From the NCBI RefSeq assembly GCF_008868125.1, contig NZ_WAAQ01000001.1, positions 1,984,001 through 2,048,000 of the forward strand: a DNA stretch of 64,000 bases. The letters run 5' to 3'. Below the pieces are notes generated by a model. It searched no databases, had not been told where the DNA came from, and was given only the letters and a program-made list of their open reading frames with translations. The stretch is from Microbacterium maritypicum. GTDB lineage: Bacteria > Actinomycetota > Actinomycetes > Actinomycetales > Microbacteriaceae. Made by a program: the position numbers and the translations under genes. Below, in pieces: positions 54,878-64,000 of the stretch. Numbering within the stretch: the stretch's first letter is position 1; each line of letters opens with the position of its first letter.

Positions 54878-55528
54878 ATGGCCCGCACCCCCGAGTCCCC
54901 CGCCCCTCCCCGCATCACCGCTCCCGACCTGCCGCCCGTGCTCGAGCCTGCATTTCCCGCGCGCAGCGCCGACCTCATCGCCGCCAGGCTCGACCTGAAC
55001 GGCACCGTCGATCTCGCCTACTCGACGCTGGAGCAGTGCATCCTGAGCGCCGACGCGGACGCCATCGACCTCACCGGCGCGACGGTCGTCGACGTCGACA
55101 TGTCCGGTGTGCGCATCGCCTCGCTCCGCATGCGCGATGCCGGTGTGCGGCGGGTGCGGATCAGCGGCGGGCGTATCGGCACTCTCGACCTCAGCGAGGC
55201 GCTCATCTCGGAGCTCGACCTGCGGGATGTGCGCATCGACTATCTGAATCTGGGGGCGGCCAAGATCACCGATCTCGAGATCTCGGGGTGCAGCATCCGC
55301 ACCATCGACATGCCGCAGGCCGAGCTCTCCCGTGTGCGCTTCACAGCCACATCGAGCGACGAGGTCGACCCACGGGGCATGCGTGCGAAAGACGTGGATC
55401 TGCGTGGGCTCGACGCCGTCGCCTATCTCGACGCCCACAGCCTCCGCGGGGCCACCCTCACCTCGTTCCAGGTGCAGCAGCTCGCCCCGGCGCTGGCGGC
55501 GGGCATCGGCATCCAGATCAAGGACTGA
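54878..55528 (+). CDS. Pentapeptide-repeat-like beta-helix protein
   Basis: This 216-residue protein has a central run of short repeats (AIDLTGATVVDVDMSGVRI, SLRMRDAGVRRVRISGGRI, LDLSEALISELDLRDVRI) typical of a right-handed beta helix like pentapeptide proteins. Some such proteins mimic DNA and protect gyrase, but that cannot be claimed here. The C terminus crosses an 18-bp tandem repeat that carries its stop codon. Leaderless start. Confidence 0.78.
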   Translation: MARTPESPAPPRITAPDLPPVLEPAFPARSADLIAARLDLNGTVDLAYSTLEQCILSADADAIDLTGATVVDVDMSGVRIASLRMRDAGVRRVRISGGRIGTLDLSEALISELDLRDVRIDYLNLGAAKITDLEISGCSIRTIDMPQAELSRVRFTATSSDEVDPRGMRAKDVDLRGLDAVAYLDAHSLRGATLTSFQVQQLAPALAAGIGIQIKD

Positions 55529-55556
55529 CGGCAGATCAAGGACTGACGGCAGATCA
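55514..55556. repeat. 18-bp tandem duplication at a gene end
   Basis: Two copies of CAGATCAAGGACTGACGG (55514-55531, 55532-55549) and a partial third (55550-55556). The first copy holds the stop of the beta-helix gene; the partial copy holds the stop of the convergent ABC gene. Confidence 0.85.
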
Positions 55557-57062
55557 GAAGCCGGCGGGGCCACTCGCGTCGAGCAGCTCCCGCGTGAACG
55601 GATGCTGGGGCGAGGCGAACACGTCGACGGTCGCCCCCTGCTCGACGATCCGTCCCTCCTGCATCACGAGCACCTCGTCGGCGACCGCGCCGACCACGTC
55701 GAGATCGTGGGAGACGAGGATCATCGTCAGCTGCCGCTCCTGCTGCAACCGGCCGAGCAACCGCAGCACCCGCTCCCGCACCGAGGGGTCGAGCGCCGAG
55801 ACGGGTTCGTCCAGCACCAGCACCTCCGGGTCGGCGGCGAGCGCGCGGGCGATCGCAGCCCGCTGTCGCTGACCCCCGGAGAGGGCGCTCGGACGCCTGT
55901 CGGCGATCTCCGGCGAAAGACCGACCTCGGCGAGGAGCTCCCCGACGCGGGCGACACGTCGCGCGCGAGGCACGCCGCCCGCCTCCAGTCCCTCCCGCAG
56001 CGATCGGCCGATCGTCCACCGTGGATCGAAGGCGCCGAGCGGGTTCTGGTGCACGAGTTGCACCCGTCGCTCCGCCGTCCACCGCAGGGTGCCGCTGTCC
56101 GGCGTGTCGACCCCGACGATCATGCGCGCGAGTGTCGTCTTGCCCGACCCTGACTCCCCCACGATGCCGAGCGTCTGTCCGTCCTTCACCGTGAACGTCG
56201 CGTCGATGACGGCGGGCACCGTGGCGAAGCTGCGCGAGAGGCCGCGGGCGATCAGCACCGGCGAGGACTCCGTGGGGGCCGCAGCTCTGGGATCGTGCAT
56301 CGTCGCGGCGATGAGCTGCTTCGTGTACTCGTGCCGGGGGTTCTCGAGCACCTCGGAGACCGTGCCGGATTCGACCACGATGCCATCCTTCATCACGAGG
56401 ACTCGGTCGGCGATCCGGCGAACCGCGGCGAAGTCATGACTGATGAAGACGAGCGCGGTACCTGCATCGGTGATCTCGCGCAGCAGTCCGAGGATCCGGG
56501 CCTGCACGGTGGCATCGAGTGCGGTCGTCGGCTCGTCCGCGATCAGCACGGCGGGGCCCGCGGCGAGTGCGGAGGCGATGAGCGCCCGCTGTCGGAGGCC
56601 TCCGGAGAGCTCGTGCGGGTGCTGTCGGGAGCGACGTTCGGGGTCGGGCATCCATACCCGCGCCAGAAGCTCCTGCACCCGCCCCGCCAGCGCCGCACGT
56701 CCGCGGACTAGCCGATGCAGCAGCAGCGGCTCGGCGACCTCCGCCCCGACCCGGCGAAGGGGGTCGAGCGAGACCAGAGCGTCCTGGGAGACGAGCGCGA
56801 TCCCGGCTCCGCGAAGGTCGCGCCACGCACGTTCGGAGAGCCCGGCGGCATCCCTTTCGTCGATGAGGAGGCCCTCCAGGGAGACGGCGGCCTCTGCCGG
56901 CGTCAACCCCAGCAGTGCGCGGGCCGTGAGCGACTTCCCCGCGCCGGACTCCCCGACGATCGCGACGCACTCCCCGCGTTCGACCGTGAAGGAGACGTCG
57001 TCCACCACGCGCTTCCCGTCGAAGGCGATCCGCAGCCCCCGCACCTGCAGTGCAGCGTTCAT
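55554..57062 (-). CDS. Fused double ATP-binding protein of a second peptide/nickel-type ABC importer
   Basis: This 502-residue protein has two ABC ATPase domains: Walker A GESGAGKS and GESGSGKT, signatures ELSGGLRQR and ALSGGQRQR, Walker B IADEPTTALD and LDEPVSALD. It lacks the long Cys-rich linker of the other fused ATPase (159-2087), so it is shorter. The ATG overlaps the stop of the permease gene upstream (ATGA). It powers import through the two permeases. Confidence 0.92.
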   Translation of the reverse strand: MNAALQVRGLRIAFDGKRVVDDVSFTVERGECVAIVGESGAGKSLTARALLGLTPAEAAVSLEGLLIDERDAAGLSERAWRDLRGAGIALVSQDALVSLDPLRRVGAEVAEPLLLHRLVRGRAALAGRVQELLARVWMPDPERRSRQHPHELSGGLRQRALIASALAAGPAVLIADEPTTALDATVQARILGLLREITDAGTALVFISHDFAAVRRIADRVLVMKDGIVVESGTVSEVLENPRHEYTKQLIAATMHDPRAAAPTESSPVLIARGLSRSFATVPAVIDATFTVKDGQTLGIVGESGSGKTTLARMIVGVDTPDSGTLRWTAERRVQLVHQNPLGAFDPRWTIGRSLREGLEAGGVPRARRVARVGELLAEVGLSPEIADRRPSALSGGQRQRAAIARALAADPEVLVLDEPVSALDPSVRERVLRLLGRLQQERQLTMILVSHDLDVVGAVADEVLVMQEGRIVEQGATVDVFASPQHPFTRELLDASGPAGF

Positions 57063-57871
57063 GCCGCCCTCCCGTCTGCGCGCGCCCGCAGGATCCGTCC
57101 GACGACCGTCGCCGACACCACGGTGAGCGTGATCGCGATGCCGGGGAAGAGCGAGATCCACCACGCCTGTCCCAGCACGTTGCGACCACCGGCGAGCATG
57201 AGCCCCCACTCCGGTGTCGGCTCCGAGGGGCCGAGACCCAGGAAGCTGAGCCCGGCCGCGGCCAGGATGCTCGAACCGATGCCGATGGTCGCGAGCACGC
57301 TCAGTGCGCCGAGGACGCCGGGCACCACGTGCCGGGTGAACGCGCGCACCCGCGGGACGCCGAGGATGCGGGCCGCCTCGACGTGCTCGGCGACGCGCAG
57401 CGTCTGCGTCTGCACGCGCGCCAGCCGGATGTAGACGGGCACAGCGGCCAGGGTCACCGCGATCGCGATGTTCACCGGCCCCGGACCCAGGACCGCGACC
57501 ACGACCAGCGCGACGAGGAACTCGGGGAAGGCCATCAGCACGTCGTTCACCCGCATCACGGTGGTATCGATGCCCTTCGGCGCGACTCCGGCGAGCACGC
57601 CGATGACGAGCCCGACGACGAGCGCCACCCCCGTGGCGAGGAGTCCGATGCCCAGCGAACGCCCTGCGCCGTAGATGACTCGCGAGTACACGTCGCGCCC
57701 GCTCTGGTCGGTGCCGAACAGGTGCTCGGCACTCGGCGGAAGCAGGGCGGAGCGAACGGCGGTCTGCAGCGGATCGTGAGTGGCGAGCACGCCGGGCCAG
57801 AGCGCCGCGAACACGATCACCGCGAGCACCACGATCGCGACCCACAGCAGCACCCGCTGCGCGCGCCTCAT
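57059..57871 (-). CDS. ABC transporter permease (DppC-like)
   Basis: This 270-residue permease has LFGTDQSGRDVYSRVIYGAGRSL near the N terminus, the EAA-type loop (EAARILGVPRVRAFTRHVVPG) and the closing GLSFLGLGPSEPTPEWGLML, all typical of DppC. It pairs with the DppB-like permease; starts overlap at both ends (ATGA with the upstream stop and with the ATPase). Confidence 0.92.
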   Translation of the reverse strand: MRRAQRVLLWVAIVVLAVIVFAALWPGVLATHDPLQTAVRSALLPPSAEHLFGTDQSGRDVYSRVIYGAGRSLGIGLLATGVALVVGLVIGVLAGVAPKGIDTTVMRVNDVLMAFPEFLVALVVVAVLGPGPVNIAIAVTLAAVPVYIRLARVQTQTLRVAEHVEAARILGVPRVRAFTRHVVPGVLGALSVLATIGIGSSILAAAGLSFLGLGPSEPTPEWGLMLAGGRNVLGQAWWISLFPGIAITLTVVSATVVGRILRARADGRAA

Positions 57872-58815
57872 CGGATGTCTCCGGCTCGCGAGGCCCTGAC
57901 ACGCGGATCGATCAGGGGATGCACGAGTTCGACCACGAGGTTCACCGCGACGAAGACCAGGGCGCTCAGCAGGATGATCCCGGTGATCACCGGCAGGTCG
58001 CGGTCGCTGATCGCGGCGAGGGTCACGCGGCCCAGGCCCGGACGCGCGAACACGGTCTCCACCAGCACCGCACCACCGAGCACCGATCCGGTCAGGTAGG
58101 CCGCGAGCGTCACGGCCGATGCGGCGCCGTGCCGCAGTCCGTGCCGCAGGGTGAACCACGAGGGGCTCGCACCCCGGGCACGCACCGTCTCGGCGAACGG
58201 CATGCGCTCCGCCTGCATCAGCCCGTCACGCAGCACCTGGCTGAGCAGCGCGGCGACGGGGAGCGCGAGAGTGAGCGCCGGCAGGATGAGCGTGGCGGGG
58301 TTGCGGGCTCCCGACACCGGGAACCAGCCCAGTCCGAACGCGAAGACGCTGAGCAGGACGAGCCCGATCCAGAACACCGGGGAGGAGAGCACCACGAGCT
58401 CCACAGCGGCCGCGATCGTGCGCGCTGCCCTGCCCCGCACGAGGACCGCCACCGCGAGCGCGAGCACGAGGGCGATCACGAGCGCGAGCACCGAGAGCTG
58501 CACCGTCGCTCCGAGCTGACGTCCGATCACCTCCGTCACCGGCATCCGCAGCTGGTACGACTCCCCCAGATCTCCCCGAGCGAGCTGGCCGATGAAGCCG
58601 AGGTACTGCTCGAACGGTGGACGGTCCAGTCCCAGGTCGGCGCGGATCCCGTCCTTGACGGCCTCACTCACCTGCGCCTGGGGCCCCAGCATCACCGAGA
58701 CGGGGTCACCGGGGATCACCCGGAACGCGAGGAAGGCGACGGTCGCCGCGCCCCACAGGACGATGACGACGGATGCGACCAGACCGGCGATACGGGCGAG
58801 AGCAGCCTTCACCAC
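57868..58815 (-). CDS. ABC transporter permease (DppB-like)
   Basis: This 315-residue permease starts MVKAALARIAGLVASVVIVL and has FRVIPGDPVSVMLGPQA, GQLARGDLGESYQ, the EAA-like loop (FAETVRARGASPSWFTLRHG) and VLVETVFARPGLG, the pattern of DppB/NikB. It follows the substrate-binding lipoprotein gene by 25 bp. The order SBP-DppB-DppC-ATPase is one operon. Confidence 0.92.
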   Translation of the reverse strand: MVKAALARIAGLVASVVIVLWGAATVAFLAFRVIPGDPVSVMLGPQAQVSEAVKDGIRADLGLDRPPFEQYLGFIGQLARGDLGESYQLRMPVTEVIGRQLGATVQLSVLALVIALVLALAVAVLVRGRAARTIAAAVELVVLSSPVFWIGLVLLSVFAFGLGWFPVSGARNPATLILPALTLALPVAALLSQVLRDGLMQAERMPFAETVRARGASPSWFTLRHGLRHGAASAVTLAAYLTGSVLGGAVLVETVFARPGLGRVTLAAISDRDLPVITGIILLSALVFVAVNLVVELVHPLIDPRVRASRAGDIR

Positions 58816-58840
58816 CCGTGCCCTCCGCTCCGTCGACGGT

Positions 58841-60454
58841 TCAGCCGACGGTCACATCGTAGAACAGCGGCCGACCGTACAGGTCGTACTCGAGTCCCTC
58901 GACGCGGTCGCCGACGGCCGTGATCGCCGATGGGCTGTACAGCGGCACGATGGCCGTGTACGTGGCGTTCCACTGCTGCAGCTGGGTGTACAGCTCGTTG
59001 CGCTTGTCCTGGTCGCTGGAGGCGACGGCCTGTTCGAGCAAGGCGTCGATCTGCGGGTCGCTCACCTGCGAGGCGTTCTGGAATCCGTCGGTGTGCAGGT
59101 GACTGCGCAGCAGATCGGGATCGACGCCCGAGAAGCCCCAGTCGGTCAGATCGAAGGTCTTCGGCTCGTACTGCTCGTTGTAGGCGCCGGGCTCGAGCTC
59201 CTCACGCTGAACCTCGAAGCCGATGCTCTTCAGGTCCGACTGGATGGCGTTGCCCAGCGCGGCGCGGTCGTCGGGAACCGGCGTCCAGGCGATCCAGCGC
59301 ACGGAGAGTCGCTTGCCGTCCTTCATGCGGATGCCGTCGGCGTCGCGATCCGTCCATCCGGCCTCGTCGAGCAGCGCATCGGCCGCATCCTGATCGAACG
59401 GCCAGCTGCCCTCGAGCGACGCGTCGTAGCCCGGAGTCGTCGAGCCGAGGATGCTCCATGCCCGCGGGAACTGTCCGAAGTAGATCTCCTCGACAGCGGC
59501 GTCGATGTCGATGCCGCGGGCGAAGGCCTGGCGCACCTTCTCGTCGGCGAACACCCCGTACTTCTCGTTCAGGTACAGCGAGTACGGCAGCCCCGGGTAC
59601 TCGATCGAGTCAACTGTGACGCCGTCGCCGAGGTCCTTCGCGAGGTTCGGCGGGATGTTGCTGGCGAGGTCGGCCTCGCCGCTGGTGACGACACCGGTGC
59701 GGACCGAGGCCTCCGGCTGGATCTCGACGCGCAGGGTCTCGAACTTCGGAGCCTCGGTGTCGTGCGGACCCCACGCGTAGTCGTCGTTGCGGGTGTAGAC
59801 GATCTCCTGGTCTGGCGTGTACTCGGTGAGCTCGAACGGCCCGGTGCCCACGGTGATGTCGGGTCCGCCGGCCTTGAGCTTGTCTGCGGACTTCGCGAGC
59901 ACGGCCGGCGAGTAGAAGCCCAGCTGCGGCGTGCTCGCCGCCTGCAGGAACGGGGCGTACGGCTGGGTGAAGGTCACCGTGACCGTGTAGTCGTCGACGA
60001 CCTCCGTGCCCTTGTAGAAATCGGCGCCGAGCATGCTGGCAGCCTGAGCGGAAGCCGTCTCGGGGTCGACGATGCGGTCGAAGTTCGCCTTGACCGCGGC
60101 GGCGTCGAACTTCTCGCCATCGGTGAAGGTCACGTCGTCCCGGAGCACGAAGGTGTACTCCGTGCTGTCCGGCGAGACTTCCCAGCTCTTCGCAAGCCAC
60201 GGGCTGAACGTTCCGTCCGCCTCCTGGAAAACCAGCGAGTCGAGCACGGCCCGCTGCACCATGCCGGAGACGTCGAGCTGGCTCACCTGCGGGTCCATGT
60301 GCCCGGCCGAGAGGTTCGCGCCCTCGATGGACCACACCAGCTCTCCTCCGCCTTCTCCCTCGGAACCGGGGGCCGCGCAGGCGCTGAGCACCAGCGCGGT
60401 GGCAGCGGCGAGCGCCGCGAAGGGCAGGAGACGACGCACTGATTTTGCGGGCAT
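58841..60454 (-). CDS. ABC transporter substrate-binding lipoprotein (SBP_bac_5)
   Basis: This 537-residue protein has a lipoprotein signal peptide with lipobox LVLSAC, then a family-5 solute-binding domain (FSPWLAKSWEVSPDSTEYTF, LRDDVTFTDGEKFDA, GTGPFELTEYTPDQ). It delivers peptide-like or metal-chelate substrates to the downstream permeases. It is divergent from valS, about 170 bp away. Confidence 0.92.
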   Translation of the reverse strand: MPAKSVRRLLPFAALAAATALVLSACAAPGSEGEGGGELVWSIEGANLSAGHMDPQVSQLDVSGMVQRAVLDSLVFQEADGTFSPWLAKSWEVSPDSTEYTFVLRDDVTFTDGEKFDAAAVKANFDRIVDPETASAQAASMLGADFYKGTEVVDDYTVTVTFTQPYAPFLQAASTPQLGFYSPAVLAKSADKLKAGGPDITVGTGPFELTEYTPDQEIVYTRNDDYAWGPHDTEAPKFETLRVEIQPEASVRTGVVTSGEADLASNIPPNLAKDLGDGVTVDSIEYPGLPYSLYLNEKYGVFADEKVRQAFARGIDIDAAVEEIYFGQFPRAWSILGSTTPGYDASLEGSWPFDQDAADALLDEAGWTDRDADGIRMKDGKRLSVRWIAWTPVPDDRAALGNAIQSDLKSIGFEVQREELEPGAYNEQYEPKTFDLTDWGFSGVDPDLLRSHLHTDGFQNASQVSDPQIDALLEQAVASSDQDKRNELYTQLQQWNATYTAIVPLYSPSAITAVGDRVEGLEYDLYGRPLFYDVTVG

Positions 60455-60553
60455 GACGATTCCTCTGGACGAGCGGGTCGGGATCCCTCCATCCTACGGC
60501 GGATTGTTGGACCGGGTCGATCTGCGGCGACCTGCCGGCCCCGCGATGCTCGG

Positions 60554-60559
60554 TAGACT
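60554..60559 (+). promoter_or_regulatory. -10 box of valS promoter
   Basis: TAGACT preceded by CGG, about 65 nt before the valS ATG. The -35 is weak. Confidence 0.45.
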
Positions 60560-60624
60560 GTTCGGCACCACCCACACTCAGGCACGCTCACACAGTGCCG
60601 CATACATCGCTCGAGGAGACCTTC

Positions 60625-63240
60625 ATGCCTGCTTCCGAATCGTCGCAGAACCAGATTCCCGACAAGCCCGTACTCGAAGGCCTCGAAGCGAAGTGGGATG
60701 CCGCATGGGCCGAGCAGGGCACCTACCTGTTCGATCGTCTGCGCGCGGCACAGGCCGGCCGTGACGGCGTGTATTCGATCGACACCCCTCCTCCCACGGC
60801 ATCGGGCAGCCTGCACATCGGACACGTGTTCTCGTACACGCACACCGACGTGAAGGCGCGCTTCGAGCGTATGCGCGGCAAGACCGTGTTCTACCCGATG
60901 GGATGGGACGACAACGGCCTGCCCACCGAGCGCCGCGTGCAGAACTACTACGGTGTGCGGTGCGACCCCTCGCTCCCCTACACGCCCGACTTCACACCCC
61001 CGTTCGAGGGTGGCGACAACAAGTCCAGCCGTGCAGCCGATCAGCAGCCGATCAGCCGCCGCAACTTCATCGAACTCTGCGAGCGCCTCACGATCGAGGA
61101 CGAGAAGCAGTTCGAAGCACTGTTCCGCCAGCTCGGACTGAGCGTGGACTGGACGCAGACCTACCGCACGATCTCCGACGACACCATCCGTCAGAGCCAG
61201 CTCGCGTTCCTGCGCAACATCGAGCGCGGTGAGGCGTATCAGGCGCTGGCCCCGACGCTGTGGGACATCGACTTCCGCTCCGCCATCGCGCAGGCCGAGC
61301 TCGAGGACCGCGACCAGCAGGCGGCCTATCACACGATCGAGTTCCCCTTCGCGGACGGCTCGGGATCGATTGCGATCGACACCACCCGCCCGGAGCTGCT
61401 CCCCGCGTGCATCGCGATCGTGACGCACCCTGAGGGCCCGCACAAGCACCTCATCGGCACCAAGGTGAAGACCCCCTTCTTCGGCGCCGAGATCGAGATC
61501 CACGGGCACCACCTCGCCCAGCCCGACAAGGGCACCGGCGCTGCCATGGTCTGCACCTTCGGCGATGTGACCGACATCATCTGGTGGCGCGAGCTGCGCA
61601 CCACCGACAACGAGTCGCTGCCGAACATGACCACGATCGGCCTGGACGGGCGATTCCTGCCTGATGCCCCCGCCTCCGTCGCGAACCCCGAGGCGGCGAC
61701 CTGGTACGGCGAGGAGATCGCGGGCAAGACCGTCTTCAGCGCGCGCAAGGCGATCGTGGAGAAGCTGCAGGCGACGGGCGACATGACCGCTGTCGGCAAG
61801 CCGTTCAACCACGCGGTGAAGTTCTTCGAGAAGGGCGACCGTCCGCTCGAGATCGTCTCCACGCGGCAGTGGTACATCCGCAACGGCGCCCGCGACGGCG
61901 AGCTGCGCGACAAGCTCATCGCCCACGGCGAGGAGCTCGCCTGGCACCCCGAGTTCATGCGTGTGCGCTACGAGAACTGGGTCGGCGGCCTGACCGGCGA
62001 CTGGCTGGTGTCGCGTCAGCGCTTCTTCGGTGTGCCGATCCCCCTCTGGTACGCCCTGGACGAGAACGGCGAGCGCGACTACGACCGCGTGCTCACCCCG
62101 GATGCGGCGACGCTCCCGATCGACCCGACCACCGACGTGCCCGCCGGATACACCGAGGACCAGCGCGGCGTGGCGGGCGGCTTCGACGCCGAGGCCGACA
62201 TCCTCGACACCTGGGCGACCTCGTCCCTCACCCCGCAGCTCGCGGGTGGCTGGCAGCGCGACGAGGAGCTCTGGCAGCTCACCGCTCCGTTCGACCTGCG
62301 CCCCCAGGGTCAGGACATCATCCGCACCTGGCTGTTCTCGACGATGCTGCGCTCGACGCTCGAAGACGGCAGGACGCCGTGGCGCAACGCCGCGATCTCC
62401 GGATTCATCGTCGACCCCGACCGCAAGAAGATGTCGAAGTCGAAGGGCAACGTGGTCACCCCGGCCGACGTGCTCGAGGCCCACGGCTCCGACGCGGTGC
62501 GCTATTGGGCCGCCTCGAGCCGCCTCGGCATGGACGCGGCGTTCGACCCGCAGAACCCGACGCAGGTGAAGATCGGTCGCCGTCTGGCCATCAAGGTACT
62601 GAACGCGGCGAAGTTCGTGCTGTCGTTCCCCGTGCCCGAGGGTGCGCAGGTGACTCACGCCCTCGACGCGTCGATGCTGACCGCGCTCGACAGCGTCGTC
62701 GTCGAGGCCACCAAGGCGTTCGAGCGGTACGACGCCGCTCGTGCGCTGGAGCTCACCGAGGCCTTCTTCTGGACGTTCTGCGACGACTACCTCGAGCTCG
62801 TGAAGGAGCGCGCCTACAACCAGGCCGACGTGGGACAGGCCTCCGCGGCGCTCTCGCTGCGTCTGGCCCTGTCGACGCTGCTCCGCCTGCTGGCTCCGGT
62901 GCTGTCCTTCGCGGCAGAGGAGTCGTGGTCCTGGTTCGAAGAGGGCTCCGTGCACACGGCCGCGTGGCCGACGCCGCTCGGCATCGACGGCGACCCGGCG
63001 GTGCTGGCTGCAGCCAGTGAAGCGCTGATCGGCATCCGCCGCGCGAAGACCGAGGCGAAGGCCTCGCAGAAGACTCCGGTCTCGCGCGCGGCGATCGCCG
63101 CCCCCGCCGCGAAGCTCGACGCCCTCCGCGATGCGGCCGACGACCTCCGCGCCGTCGGCCGCATCGCCGAGCTCGAGTTCACCGAGGCGGAGGCGTTCGC
63201 GGTCACCGCGATCGAGCTCGCTCCGGTCGAGGCGTCCTGA
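60625..63240 (+). CDS. valS: Valyl-tRNA synthetase
   Basis: This 871-residue class I synthetase has SLHIGHVFSYTHTD (HIGH), GWDDNGLPTERRVQNYYGV, the editing domain, WATSSLTPQL and [10 protein letters not shown]. The WDDNGLPTERRVQ block is typical of the archaeal-like actinobacterial ValRS. It charges tRNA-Val. GAGGAG lies 5 nt before the ATG. The next gene starts in its stop (TGATG). Confidence 0.96.
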   Translation: MPASESSQNQIPDKPVLEGLEAKWDAAWAEQGTYLFDRLRAAQAGRDGVYSIDTPPPTASGSLHIGHVFSYTHTDVKARFERMRGKTVFYPMGWDDNGLPTERRVQNYYGVRCDPSLPYTPDFTPPFEGGDNKSSRAADQQPISRRNFIELCERLTIEDEKQFEALFRQLGLSVDWTQTYRTISDDTIRQSQLAFLRNIERGEAYQALAPTLWDIDFRSAIAQAELEDRDQQAAYHTIEFPFADGSGSIAIDTTRPELLPACIAIVTHPEGPHKHLIGTKVKTPFFGAEIEIHGHHLAQPDKGTGAAMVCTFGDVTDIIWWRELRTTDNESLPNMTTIGLDGRFLPDAPASVANPEAATWYGEEIAGKTVFSARKAIVEKLQATGDMTAVGKPFNHAVKFFEKGDRPLEIVSTRQWYIRNGARDGELRDKLIAHGEELAWHPEFMRVRYENWVGGLTGDWLVSRQRFFGVPIPLWYALDENGERDYDRVLTPDAATLPIDPTTDVPAGYTEDQRGVAGGFDAEADILDTWATSSLTPQLAGGWQRDEELWQLTAPFDLRPQGQDIIRTWLFSTMLRSTLEDGRTPWRNAAISGFIVDPDRKKMSKSKGNVVTPADVLEAHGSDAVRYWAASSRLGMDAAFDPQNPTQVKIGRRLAIKVLNAAKFVLSFPVPEGAQVTHALDASMLTALDSVVVEATKAFERYDAARALELTEAFFWTFCDDYLELVKERAYNQADVGQASAALSLRLALSTLLRLLAPVLSFAAEESWSWFEEGSVHTAAWPTPLGIDGDPAVLAAASEALIGIRRAKTEAKASQKTPVSRAAIAAPAAKLDALRDAADDLRAVGRIAELEFTEAEAFAVTAIELAPVEAS

Positions 63241-63455
63241 TGCAGCTGGGCACGCGCTGGGCGGCGGGGTCCGAGGCTCCGGCCTCCGTCCCCGCCTCCC
63301 TGCGACCGGCGATCGCCGAGGTCGAGGCCAAGGGGCTGACCGGTCACTGGACGCTCACCTGGCTGGAAGGCCGCGCGATCGCTGAGCTCGACGCGGGGTG
63401 GGAGGTCTTCCAGACCGCCTCCGGCGAGATCGTCGCCCGCCCCTTCGAAGACTGA
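63240..63455 (+). CDS. Conserved small protein coupled to valS
   Basis: This 71-residue protein starts MQLGTRWAAGSEAPASVPAS and ends EVFQTASGEIVARPFED. Its ATG overlaps the valS stop (TGATG), implying co-translation. Similar small genes follow valS in related genomes, from memory. Function unknown. Confidence 0.8.
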   Translation: MQLGTRWAAGSEAPASVPASLRPAIAEVEAKGLTGHWTLTWLEGRAIAELDAGWEVFQTASGEIVARPFED

Positions 63456-63459
63456 ACCT

Positions 63460-63480
63460 CCCCGCCAGGATGAGGCGGGG
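63460..63480. terminator. Weak hairpin between convergent genes
   Basis: CCCCGCC and GGCGGGG with a 7-nt loop, without a U-run. It may end transcription from both sides. Confidence 0.4.
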
Positions 63481-63483
63481 GTG

Positions 63484-63702
63484 TCAGCGCCGGGTCAGCC
63501 CGAGCTGGGCGAGAGCGTGATCGACGGCACGCGGGTCCTGCCTGCGGGTCTGCTGTTCGCGCAGCAGATCCAGGGAGAGCTCACGCCGTTCGGCGCGCCG
63601 CGAGATGCGGTGCTCGACGTAGGCGGTGAGATGGCCTGCGAGTCTCAGCAGCCCGCGTTCGGTCTGGGTCGGCGCCACCAGGTGAAGAGTCGCGCTGGTC
63701 AT
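63484..63702 (-). CDS. Conserved small protein
   Basis: This 72-residue protein starts MTSATLHLVAPTQTERGLLR and is rich in Arg (EHRISRRAERRELSLDLL, REQQTRRQDPRAVDHAL). Its ATG overlaps the stop of the upstream regulator-like gene (ATGA). Function unknown; probably a partner or accessory of that gene. Confidence 0.75.
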   Translation of the reverse strand: MTSATLHLVAPTQTERGLLRLAGHLTAYVEHRISRRAERRELSLDLLREQQTRRQDPRAVDHALAQLGLTRR

Positions 63703-64000
63703 GATTCCTCCACGGTGTCGTCGCTGGATCCGCGCGTCGCCTGCTGCGGCGTCGGAAGGTCGAAGAGTTCTGTGCGGAGCGAGACGCGTCGAACATCGGG
63801 GCCGGTCTGACCCCGGTAGCGCTCGATGGCGCTCTCCACGATGCTCTCGAGCTCCTCCCGGAGCGACATGGCCTGCTCCGGCGTCATATCGAGGTGGGTG
63901 GTGATCGTGATCCCCACATCGCGCCAGGCCTCGGGCACCTCGGACTGCGGCCGGTTGAGGTACGACATCAGCGTCTCGTGCCGCAACCGGAAGAACTCCG
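63699..64000 (-). CDS. C-terminal part of a probable transcriptional regulator (partial)
   Basis: The last 100 residues are visible (EFFRLRHETLMSYLNRPQSE to GSSDDTVEES); the start lies beyond the window. The region WRDVGITITTHLDMTPEQAMSLREELESIVESAI is helical and recalls the dimerisation or sensing tail of ArsR/HTH_20-type regulators, but the DNA-binding domain is not visible. It overlaps the small gene downstream by ATGA. Confidence 0.65.
   Translation of the reverse strand, partial: EFFRLRHETLMSYLNRPQSEVPEAWRDVGITITTHLDMTPEQAMSLREELESIVESAIERYRGQTGPDVRRVSLRTELFDLPTPQQATRGSSDDTVEES

Overview
The window is chromosomal DNA of a high-GC actinobacterium. Gene order and content fit the family Microbacteriaceae, most likely Microbacterium: leuS-comEA-comEC-holA-rpsT, rplU-rpmA-obg-proB-proA-nadD-rsfS, and rne-ndk-folC-ileS-valS. 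Core genes are GC-rich, pack with ATGA, GTGA or TGATG overlaps, and often start straight after a TANNNT -10 box (leaderless transcripts). No database search was possible; products come from motifs and gene order, and the genus is an inference.

Layout. 1-7.4 kb: an oligopeptide/dipeptide ABC importer (permease end, fused double ATPase, lipoprotein), an alpha/beta hydrolase, and an MFS exporter coupled to a GH1 beta-glucosidase. 7.5-11.4 kb: rpsT, holA and an intact comEC. 11.4-21.8 kb: the accessory region. An 8.9-kb island lies inside a second, broken comEC and is flanked by CCCCG direct repeats that restore the comEC frame exactly when collapsed. It carries two HEPN-type proteins, a DUF262 partner, two HNH nucleases, small proteins and a dead IS3-family element, and looks like a defence island. 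The comEC copy next to holA is intact; its comEA partner has shrunk to an 18-codon relic that keeps the promoter, start and stop/start overlap. 21.8-33.6 kb: PAP2, leuS, pabB, dedA, an App1-like phosphatase, a putative DNA glycosylase, a GH3 hexosaminidase, an NAD-binding protein, DUF2804, a flavoprotein and tRNA-Ala(GGC). 33.6-37.4 kb: a beta-helix protein and a regulator-PLDc_N-ABC operon like yxlEFG. 37.4-48 kb: on the minus strand, the nadD-rsfS, proBA and rplU-rpmA-obg groups and RNase E/G. 48-54.8 kb: VKOR, ndk, DUF4233, folC and ileS with a T-box leader. 54.8-64 kb: a beta-helix protein, a second peptide/nickel-type ABC importer, valS and small conserved genes.

The most interesting material is the island and the comEA/comEC rearrangement. 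Its cargo pairs suspected RNases (HEPN) with DUF262 or HNH proteins, a composition typical of abortive-infection or restriction-like defence, while the host keeps one complete DNA-uptake channel gene.
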